From positions 49,193 through 113,192 of the forward strand of contig DUBC01000022.1 in assembly GCA_012960505.1 (NCBI GenBank): 64,000 nt of DNA. The letters run 5' to 3'. Origin of the DNA: Verrucomicrobiales bacterium (GTDB lineage: Bacteria > Verrucomicrobiota > Verrucomicrobiia > Verrucomicrobiales > DEV007). Positions 53,281 to 62,027 of this stretch are shown here, one piece after another. How positions within the stretch are numbered: position 1 is the first letter of the stretch; the number at the start of each line of letters is the position of its first letter. The notes under the pieces are model-generated. The model was not told the DNA's origin and searched no databases. It was given only the letters and a program-made list of their open reading frames with translations. The translations under genes and the position numbers were made by a program.

Positions 53281-54651
53281 ATGTTTTCTCAACTATCAGA
53301 TGGATTAGATAATGTCTTCAAGAAGCTCAAGGGGCAGGGGAAGATTTCTGAGAAGAATATATCAGATGCCATGCGTGAAATTCGCATGGCTTTGCTTGAG
53401 GCGGACGTTGATTTTGGTGTCACTAAAAAATTCATAGAAACGGTCAAAGAGGACTCCCTTGGTGAGAAAGTTATAAAGAGCATCACTCCGGGTCAGCAGA
53501 TCGTTAAAGTTTTTCAGGATGCTCTTATTGATCTTTTAGGCGGTGATGCGGTCCCGCTTGATCTTAATCCACCTGCCCGCATTGTGATGTGTGGTCTTAA
53601 CGGTGCTGGTAAGACAACGACTTCGGGTAAACTGGCATTGAGATTAAAGAAAGAGGGAAGGAAACCTATCCTCGTTGCATGTGATTTGTATCGACCAGCA
53701 GCTGTTGAGCAGTTAGCGACGTTGGCAAAAGAAATTGATGTTCCTGTTTATAGGGCCGACCCGGGCGACAAGGATGTGGTCAAAGTGGCTAAAAAGGCCA
53801 TTTCTTGGGCTGAGTCACAGTCAGGGAATGTGTTGATATTTGATACGGCAGGAAGGCAAGAAATTGATCAGGAGCTTGTTCAGGAACTAAAGAACCTATG
53901 CGATTATTTGAAACCTAAGGAGACTCTTCTCGTTGCTGATGCTGCGACGGGTCAGCAATCAGTTAGTGTCGCCACTCATTTTGATGAGGCGGTTGGTTTG
54001 AGTGGGATCGTTCTTACTAAACTGGATGGTGATGCGAGAGGCGGAGCCGCTCTGTCGATGCGTTCAGTGACTGGAAAGCCGATCAAGTATATAGGTGAGG
54101 GAGAGAAACTTGAGGACTTTGATGTTTTTGTTCCTTCAAGGATGGCAGAACGCATCCTTGGGATGGGTGATGTTGTTGGGCTAGTTGAGAAAGCGGCAGA
54201 AGTTATCGATGAGGAAGAGGCCATGCGAATTGCCGATCGCATGAAAAAGGCCACCTTTGATTTTAATGATTTTCTTGCTCAAATGAAAATGATGCAGAAG
54301 ATGGGTCCGCTAGAGGGAATCTTGGGAATGATGCCCGGTGCAGGGAAATTGAAAGGATTGGCCGGAGCAATGGACGAAGGGAAACTGAAAAGGGTAGAAG
54401 CTATTGTTTTGTCAATGACCCCCATAGAGAGGGAAAGACCTGAGATCCTGAATGGTAAGCGAAGGCTCAGGCTTGCTAAGGGAAGTGGTAACAGTATTAC
54501 CCAGGTAAATCAGTTCTTAAGACAATTCGGGCAAATGCGTAAAATGATGAGAAGTAAGGGAAAAATGAAAAAAATGCTTTCACAGTTTGGTGCTGGAGGC
54601 ATGGATATGGGGGGTCTCGGCGGGAATTTCCCAAAAGGTATGAAGTTTTAA
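53281..54651 (+). CDS. ffh: Signal recognition particle protein Ffh
   Basis: 456 residues, normal size. N domain 'MREIRMALLEADVDFGV'; G domain with GLNGAGKTT P-loop, 'DTAGRQEID', and 'TKLDGDARGGAAL'; methionine-rich M domain with 'MTPIERERPEILNGKRRLR' and 'GNSITQVNQFLRQFGQM'. It targets ribosomes with nascent signal sequences to FtsY. ATG at 53281 is chosen (first Met of the N domain); AAGGAG at 53261-53266 is 14 nt away, so initiation may be inefficient. It is followed by rpsP after 108 nt. Confidence 0.97.
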   Translation: MFSQLSDGLDNVFKKLKGQGKISEKNISDAMREIRMALLEADVDFGVTKKFIETVKEDSLGEKVIKSITPGQQIVKVFQDALIDLLGGDAVPLDLNPPARIVMCGLNGAGKTTTSGKLALRLKKEGRKPILVACDLYRPAAVEQLATLAKEIDVPVYRADPGDKDVVKVAKKAISWAESQSGNVLIFDTAGRQEIDQELVQELKNLCDYLKPKETLLVADAATGQQSVSVATHFDEAVGLSGIVLTKLDGDARGGAALSMRSVTGKPIKYIGEGEKLEDFDVFVPSRMAERILGMGDVVGLVEKAAEVIDEEEAMRIADRMKKATFDFNDFLAQMKMMQKMGPLEGILGMMPGAGKLKGLAGAMDEGKLKRVEAIVLSMTPIERERPEILNGKRRLRLAKGSGNSITQVNQFLRQFGQMRKMMRSKGKMKKMLSQFGAGGMDMGGLGGNFPKGMKF

Positions 54652-54759
54652 TCCCTAAAAGTAGTTGAAAAAATCCTTGGCAATTAGGAAAAAAGGGTCA
54701 AATGTAGCGCCCTCCCAAAAAAGGTGACAAATGTCATTTCTGGGACAAATTAATTAATC

Positions 54760-55014
54760 ATGGCTGTTGTCATACGTTTGAGAAGAGAAGGTGCTAAGGG
54801 CCGCCCATATTATAAGGTGGTTGTTGCTGATTCGCGTGCTCCACGCGATGGCCGTTTTATTGAAATGGTTGGAAACTATAATCCTATGCAGGATGGGGAG
54901 AACAAGATAAATCTTGAAAAGGTCGATAAGTGGATAGGTGATGGAGCCAAGCCAAGCCCGACAGTTAAAAGTCTGATTAGTAAGGCAAGGAAAGCTGATT
55001 CTGCTGCTGAATAG
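54760..55014 (+). CDS. rpsP: 30S ribosomal protein S16
   Basis: 84 residues with the conserved '[23 protein letters not shown]' start (in part) and '[13 protein letters not shown]'. S16 binds 16S rRNA in the body of the small subunit. It follows ffh as in many bacteria, but rimM, trmD and rplS, the usual next genes, are absent here and replaced by two large unknown secreted proteins. The 108-nt gap before it holds a short inverted repeat, TGACA-AA-TGTCA. Confidence 0.97.
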   Translation: MAVVIRLRREGAKGRPYYKVVVADSRAPRDGRFIEMVGNYNPMQDGENKINLEKVDKWIGDGAKPSPTVKSLISKARKADSAAE

Positions 55015-55037
55015 CAGTTTTGGATTGAGCTCAGCTT

Positions 55038-55056
55038 CTTGGATTTTCAGTCCAAG
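55038..55056 (+). terminator. Hairpin after rpsP
   Basis: CTTGGA and TCCAAG flank a 7-nt loop, 23 nt after the rpsP stop. There is no strong U tract behind it, so termination is possible but weakly supported. Confidence 0.35.
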
Positions 55057-55138
55057 TAATATATCATTAGGGCCAAGTGCTCGGCAATGCTTGCGGCGTT
55101 CAGCGTAATGTATTAGCCTCGTGCTTTAAGTTAAAGCG

Positions 55139-56932
55139 ATGCGAATTCTGAGATGCCAGTCCCTTATACTGCTATTAATGGTATCATTAGGGGCATGGGC
55201 CGTTCCGCCTCCGGACTCAGCAGGTGTCGAAGTGGTTGGTGGAGTCGAGGCCGCAGTTGAGCCGGAACAAGCCAGTTTCGATGAAGAAGCTAAAGAAGAT
55301 CTTCCATTGGGTTCTGGTGATTCTATTTTAAGAGATATCGGTTTCGATCCTCTGTCGAAAGATTATAAGGATAGGGTCAAGGGATTGTTTCTTGATTCAG
55401 ATCAGTTAGAGAACGCGTTGAGTTTAATTGCTGATCTGGACAATGATGATTTTCGCAAGAGGAATGAGGCTTCCAAGAAACTTGCCATGATTGAAGCGCC
55501 CATTGAGCATATGCTCAGCGAATCCAGAAAGGATAGTACTATTGAAATGGCGCGTCGTGTTCAGGGAATTTTGAATGTCAGGATTAAAAAGAGACTCATT
55601 GATGTGCTTTACCATGCTTCGGTAAGATCCGGTGAAAATTCTGCTCCTAGTTCTTTAGAATCACTGATGATTCTGGCCTCGACTTTTGATTCTGTAACAT
55701 ACTGGGAATTAATGAGAGCCTTGGAAATGGCAGCTGTAAAAGTGTCGGTAAAGCAGGACCGAGATTTACTGGAGAAGGGCTTATCTAATGGCTCTCAATC
55801 TGTCAGGGAAATTTGTTCTTTTGTCCTCGGTTACCTTGGCATGGGGAGGGGTTCAGAAACTGAGGCTTCAGATCCAGACGATATTTTAATTTTGGCAAAT
55901 GCGAGAGGACGATCAGCTGCTGGAAGGGAAGGAGTTGCAAAAATTCTTCTTGGTTTACTCTCTTCAGATAACATTCGTGTGAGGCAAGAATCAGGGGCTC
56001 TATTGAGGATTATATTTCAAACGGATCTAGGTTTTGCTGCTTATGATTCTCCAGACGTAAGGGAACAGGCTAAGGATCGGTGGAGTAATTATATTAATGG
56101 TAAGCAGGATGAACCTCATTGGCCTGTCTTTCTGGGTATGTCTTCACGTGGTCAATTTCAGGTCATTGTTGGCAAGGCAGATACTAAGGGTGGGGCGGCG
56201 CTTTCGTATACTACGAGTGGTAAAAAGATAGATAATGTTGGATTGGCTGCGTCGATAAGTAGTGCAGTTTCTGATAGGATGGCCTTTGACTATGCTGCGG
56301 GAAATGTTGTCGTTTCCGGGGGATCTGAACTCGAAAGTAAGGTCGCTGTTTTTTCATTGAATGGCACCGAACTCTGGGCTGTGTCTGGTGTGCCTGCCGG
56401 TGCCGGAGCTGCGCTTTTCCCTGGGGGGAAGATTGCAATTGCATCAGGATTTAATGTGAGAGTCATAGATCTTTTTGGTAATCCTGTCAGGTCTTGGAAA
56501 ATGCCTTCGAAGATGGATTCTTTTTCTCGATTGAGGCCGGGGAGGTTTCTGTGCTCTCATGCTGATGAAGGGACCATTGCCGAATATGATTCTGATGGGA
56601 AGCAGATCTGGAAAGTGTCGGGAATGAATAGGCCAAGGAATGTCTTTCGATTAGAGAACGGTAATATCCTAATTGTGGTGGATGCTGAGTCTAAGGGAGA
56701 AGAAGAAAAGGCAACAAGCTCACAAGTAGAATTACTTGAACTCTCACCCGATGGTCAACAAACCCTTTTAAGGATTCAACCAAAGGGAGTCAAAACGATC
56801 AGCAGTTCGGCAAGGCTACCTAATGGGAATACGCTTGTAGGAACCGAGAAGGGTCTCGCTGAATATACTCCGGACGGATATGCTATTAAGGTATGGCTAA
56901 AGTCCCCAATTTTATCGCTCCATGTTCATTAA
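55139..56932 (+). CDS. Secreted HEAT/propeller protein of unknown function
   Basis: 597 residues. Signal peptide (MRILRCQSLILLLMVSLGAWA), an acidic stretch, then helical repeats (about residues 90-320; 'LLSSDNIRVRQESGALLRI') of HEAT type. The C-terminal half (about 360-590) is a beta-propeller with repeated 'NGTELWAVSGVP', 'DSDGKQIWKVSG' and 'LPNGNTLVGTEKG', like PQQ or arylsulfotransferase-type propellers but with no catalytic residues seen. No name can be given. It precedes another large secreted protein closely and the pair probably works together. Confidence 0.75.
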   Translation: MRILRCQSLILLLMVSLGAWAVPPPDSAGVEVVGGVEAAVEPEQASFDEEAKEDLPLGSGDSILRDIGFDPLSKDYKDRVKGLFLDSDQLENALSLIADLDNDDFRKRNEASKKLAMIEAPIEHMLSESRKDSTIEMARRVQGILNVRIKKRLIDVLYHASVRSGENSAPSSLESLMILASTFDSVTYWELMRALEMAAVKVSVKQDRDLLEKGLSNGSQSVREICSFVLGYLGMGRGSETEASDPDDILILANARGRSAAGREGVAKILLGLLSSDNIRVRQESGALLRIIFQTDLGFAAYDSPDVREQAKDRWSNYINGKQDEPHWPVFLGMSSRGQFQVIVGKADTKGGAALSYTTSGKKIDNVGLAASISSAVSDRMAFDYAAGNVVVSGGSELESKVAVFSLNGTELWAVSGVPAGAGAALFPGGKIAIASGFNVRVIDLFGNPVRSWKMPSKMDSFSRLRPGRFLCSHADEGTIAEYDSDGKQIWKVSGMNRPRNVFRLENGNILIVVDAESKGEEEKATSSQVELLELSPDGQQTLLRIQPKGVKTISSSARLPNGNTLVGTEKGLAEYTPDGYAIKVWLKSPILSLHVH

Positions 56933-56945
56933 TTATTTTATTACT

Positions 56946-58724
56946 ATGAGCAAAAGAAATGAGCTAATGGGTCTGAGGATCTTTCTATTGTTATTTTTTG
57001 CTATTGGGATCGCGATCTCGTCAGAAGATGACAATGGTCCGTGGCGTCTTGAGATGACCATTGAGCAGGAACCTAGCCCTGAGCTAATTGAGTTAAGGAA
57101 AGAAATATCTGATAAAGAGAAACAGAATCAGAGCTCGCCGGATTCCTCGAAAACTATGAAAGAGAAGATCCTCTCTTTCCTGAAAGAGTTTACAGAAAAA
57201 ATTGCACCTTTAGTAAAAAACAATAGTGAGTCCAAGGGAAAATCCGTTGAGGAAGATTCGATTGATAGCTCTGTCAGTGTCGAGCTCTCGATGTCCGGAA
57301 AAGTGCATTCCATTGATAAGGAGTATCTAATATTTGGGCCCGCATTGAGTCCAGAAAAGAAGATAAAAGTTCCTATAAAGAAAATTACATCACTTAGTCG
57401 TCAATCAGCGAAAATCAAAGATGACCAAGAGAATTCTGAAAGTGATGATTTTAGAGTCATGCTACGTGACGGATCTGAGATCCTGGGTGATCCTGTTCAG
57501 TTCACCGGAGAATCTTTCATTATCGCCCTCTCGGGAACGCAGACAAGGATACCTTTACCAATTAATGAAATCATTAGGATAGAGCGGGACCAGCCTGTCG
57601 GGAACGTGGATAAATTATTATTACCAGATTCTCCCAGAAGACACATTGCAGCTTTGGCCACGGGAGAGATCTTAGCTGGGCAATTACTGCCTTCTGTTGA
57701 TTCGGAAAAATGGTTGAGAATTTCGAGCCCTATCCTTTCAGCTGAAGTGCCGTTGTCAGTTCTGGATGTGCTGCTCTTCCCTGACCCGGATTCGGTGATT
57801 GCTGATGTTGAATTAGAATTGGCTGATGAAATTAAAGTGGTCGAAGACGGAAATAATGGTGCCCCCGACAGGGGAAATAATGAGCCGCAAAAGGAAGAGG
57901 ACATTGAGGTCGAGGAGAGTCCTGTCATTCGTAACCTAGTTACCCTATCGCCATCAGGAATGATTTGGGCCGATAAGCTCGAATTGAGAGGATCGGATCT
58001 AATCCTTTCGGCATTAGGTATGGATGAATTGTTAGTGCCGATGTCGAGAGTCGAATCGCTGAGTTTTGGACATGAGGGATTGCCAGCGTCTGCACCTGTA
58101 TTGGTGTGGGGAGGTTACACTGACGAGGACGACGAGTATGTTAAAACTATTGATGCGCTTTCGGGTCGTATCCCGTCCCGAAAGATTGTACAGAGTAAAT
58201 CTAAAGTTCCTGACCCGCAATTCATGCGTAATCTTCGAAGGTCCCGCGTCTTACTGATTCCGGAGATGGAAGGCTTCAAGAGGGCATTGATGAAGGTTGC
58301 TATGGAGCAGAAAGGGAAAGGATGCCCCACTTGGAGTTTGGCTTTGCGCGGGTTTCTCAAAAGAGGTGGAAATATTATTTTCCTGAGTCCGACCAGTGAA
58401 GGTTTGTCTTTTATAAATGAATGTGGTCTTGGACCAATACGTTCTGGTCCTGCTGGCCGAGGATGGGAAATTACTGATGAGGGCAGAAAGTTAGGAATAA
58501 ATATTGAAGGGATGATTAAGAATGTTAATGCGAGTCATTATTACAGAAAATCGGCTCCTTGGGAGGTATGGGGTGCTGCTCAGGGAGGAGCTGACGGTGC
58601 GATATTACTTGGTCGCCGAATTGATCGTGGCTGGGTGATGGTCTTCGGATCGGACTTTTACCAGTCCAATGATACAATTAAAGAGATACTTTTTCATCTT
58701 ATCCAGTTCAATGGACGGGGTTAA
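56946..58724 (+). CDS. Secreted multi-domain protein of unknown function
   Basis: 592 residues from ATG 56946; the frame opens at an ATG at 56922 that overlaps the upstream gene, and ATG 56967 is also possible. A signal peptide is present (GLRIFLLLFFAIGIAISS). The body holds several copies of a short beta module ('FRVMLRDGSEILGDPVQFTG', 'HIAALATGEILAGQLL', 'NLVTLSPSGMIWADKLELRG'), and the last about 170 residues ('RGGNIIFLSPTSEGLSF', 'RGWVMVFGSDFYQSNDTI') look like a GATase1/DUF4159-type fold without clear catalytic residues. It is probably translated with the upstream gene. Not named. Confidence 0.7.
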   Translation: MSKRNELMGLRIFLLLFFAIGIAISSEDDNGPWRLEMTIEQEPSPELIELRKEISDKEKQNQSSPDSSKTMKEKILSFLKEFTEKIAPLVKNNSESKGKSVEEDSIDSSVSVELSMSGKVHSIDKEYLIFGPALSPEKKIKVPIKKITSLSRQSAKIKDDQENSESDDFRVMLRDGSEILGDPVQFTGESFIIALSGTQTRIPLPINEIIRIERDQPVGNVDKLLLPDSPRRHIAALATGEILAGQLLPSVDSEKWLRISSPILSAEVPLSVLDVLLFPDPDSVIADVELELADEIKVVEDGNNGAPDRGNNEPQKEEDIEVEESPVIRNLVTLSPSGMIWADKLELRGSDLILSALGMDELLVPMSRVESLSFGHEGLPASAPVLVWGGYTDEDDEYVKTIDALSGRIPSRKIVQSKSKVPDPQFMRNLRRSRVLLIPEMEGFKRALMKVAMEQKGKGCPTWSLALRGFLKRGGNIIFLSPTSEGLSFINECGLGPIRSGPAGRGWEITDEGRKLGINIEGMIKNVNASHYYRKSAPWEVWGAAQGGADGAILLGRRIDRGWVMVFGSDFYQSNDTIKEILFHLIQFNGRG

Positions 58725-58731
58725 GTAGCTA

Positions 58732-60390
58732 CTACTTGTCCAATCTTAACCTGTAAAGGGCGTAGCTTTGTTTCTTTTGTCCTTTTGGTGACTGGGCGGT
58801 GACGTAAAGAGTTAACGAATTCTTTCCGTACCCGAAAGTGCAATTTGTAGGATCACCGGGGAGGTTGATGACTTGCAGAAGATTCCCACTAGGATCAAAG
58901 ACATAAATCCCTGCTTCCTTGCTGCTTCCGGCAGTTGCAAAGATGTTACCTCTTGGTCCGAGTGCCATTCCGTCAATTCCTCGTGATGATCCGAAATCAT
59001 GAAGGATCTGTTTATTTTCGAGTTTACCTTCTGCTGTTACACTGAAGGACAGGAGTTGTCTTGTCCCGTCATTTGTTGCCTCGTGATCGGCGACGAATAC
59101 TTTCTTTCCGTCTTTTGAAAAGATTATGCCGTTAGGCTTTTTGACCTCCTTAGTTGCTAATTCTGTACTCCCGTCGGGACGGACCATGAATATGCCCTCA
59201 AATTCAAGTTCTCTCTTTTCTTCACCAACGTAGCGAGGGTCCGTGAAATAGATATTCTTTCCCGCGCTGTCGATGGCCAGATCATTGGGGCTGTTGAAAC
59301 GTTTGCCTTGCCATTCTTTTGTGAGAGTTCGGACCTTTCCGTTCTTCGAGGTCACAGATATTCTTCTTCCTCCACCTGTATTGGCTCCTTCACAAGCGAT
59401 GAGGTTTCCTTCTGGGTCAAATATGAGTCCGTTTGCCCGGCCGCTGCGCTCACGGAACGTGGTGACTTTTCCATTTTTGGGAGAGAATTTATAGATTAAA
59501 TCAGCCTCAACATCAGAGAACAGGACCGAACCGTCAGGTCCTACTGCGGGACCTTCAGTAAATTCTCCGCCTTCCCATATCAGTTCTGGTTCAAGGGAGA
59601 GGGAATTCCCCCCCTTTGCGTGGGTGATGACGAAGTCTACGAGTTCCTGACAATAGAAAAACCCCTTCCACATATTGTGGCCTTGGCCATTAGGCACCAC
59701 GAGTTGCATTTTTCCTCCTAGCTTTTGGTATCTCTTGGCTACGTCACCTGAATTAGATTTAAGTGGAACGACTTTATCAACGTTCCCGTGAATATGAAAT
59801 ATGGGAACCTTGACATCTGCTAGGGGCTTTAGTTTTTCAACGGGGTTGTTGATCTTCAAGCTTTCCGCAAGTTCATCAGCTTTCATTCCATAAGCAGGTG
59901 CTGCCCTATTTAGACCTGGGTAACTTCTTAAGTCACATACCGGGTAAATGCCGGCAATACATTTGACCTTGGTTGGGTTAGCTGCTGCCCAGTTGTAGAG
60001 CATGAGACCGCCTCGGCTCCTTGCTAACAGGCAGGCCTTCTGATTAAGGCCTCTTTCAGTGGTAAGAAATTTATGAAATTTCGAGTAAACTTTACACCCC
60101 TCAGGGCTTCCGTAAGATTCGCCAATGTTAATACCCGCAACGGCAATTCCTGCTTCAAGGAAATGTTCGATCATCCATCCTTCGTCCCTTTCATTGGGTA
60201 ATCCCCTGAGTGTAGGCGCATACATGACCCATGGAATTTGATCCTTGATATGCTTATCAGGCATAATGATAAAGGCATCACGGCTCTCAAATTTCAGTCG
60301 GTCCCATTGAAATTTTTCATTATTTGCGGCGTATGAAAAAATATTTAGAGCGATTAATGATATTATAATTCTTATTGAAAAAACCAGCAT
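58732..60390 (-). CDS. Alpha/beta hydrolase fused to SMP-30/gluconolactonase-like domain
   Basis: 552 residues with a signal peptide (about residues 1-21). The first domain is an alpha/beta hydrolase of the prolyl oligopeptidase type: nucleophile Ser125 in 'LLARSRGGLML', an acid in 'IHGNVDKVVPL' and His in 'GQGHNMWKG'. From about residue 270 a SMP-30/LRE-type six-bladed propeller follows: 'FTEGPAVGPDGSVLFSD', 'RANGLIFDPEGNLIACEG', 'NSPNDLAIDSAGKNIYFTDP', 'GIDGMALGPRGNIFATAG', matching gluconolactonases that open sugar lactones. The fusion suggests combined ester and lactone hydrolysis in the periplasm. Confidence 0.87.
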   Translation of the reverse strand: MLVFSIRIIISLIALNIFSYAANNEKFQWDRLKFESRDAFIIMPDKHIKDQIPWVMYAPTLRGLPNERDEGWMIEHFLEAGIAVAGINIGESYGSPEGCKVYSKFHKFLTTERGLNQKACLLARSRGGLMLYNWAAANPTKVKCIAGIYPVCDLRSYPGLNRAAPAYGMKADELAESLKINNPVEKLKPLADVKVPIFHIHGNVDKVVPLKSNSGDVAKRYQKLGGKMQLVVPNGQGHNMWKGFFYCQELVDFVITHAKGGNSLSLEPELIWEGGEFTEGPAVGPDGSVLFSDVEADLIYKFSPKNGKVTTFRERSGRANGLIFDPEGNLIACEGANTGGGRRISVTSKNGKVRTLTKEWQGKRFNSPNDLAIDSAGKNIYFTDPRYVGEEKRELEFEGIFMVRPDGSTELATKEVKKPNGIIFSKDGKKVFVADHEATNDGTRQLLSFSVTAEGKLENKQILHDFGSSRGIDGMALGPRGNIFATAGSSKEAGIYVFDPSGNLLQVINLPGDPTNCTFGYGKNSLTLYVTAQSPKGQKKQSYALYRLRLDK

Positions 60391-60524
60391 TTCTATGTTT
60401 TAGCTTAATGGGGCAATAATAAAAACTCTTTTAGGTGTGGCTATGATACTTTTTTATAGTCATTATATTTACTGACTGGTCTTTAGTGGAGGCTCATATT
60501 TAAGAATACGCTAACATAACAACA

Positions 60525-61751
<1,227 letters not shown>

Positions 61752-62027
61752 GTCGAAACTGGCTTAACATCATTCTCCCCACACCCCCCAAGAAGCAGGG
61801 GCAGTGACACGAGAACAGCTAACTGAGCGAAGGCATAGAGCGTCTTCATCCCGCCCCTAACACCACATTCCCCACAGCGCACAAGCATCCCTGACTCAGG
61901 GTTCAGGATCCATGAACACAAGAACCATGAATAAGGGTACGGGATTACGGGTCGTTGCTAAAATGTTGTTTTCGATCTTAAAATGTTGCACATTGAATGA
62001 TCGCAAAATTCCAGAAAAACACGACTT

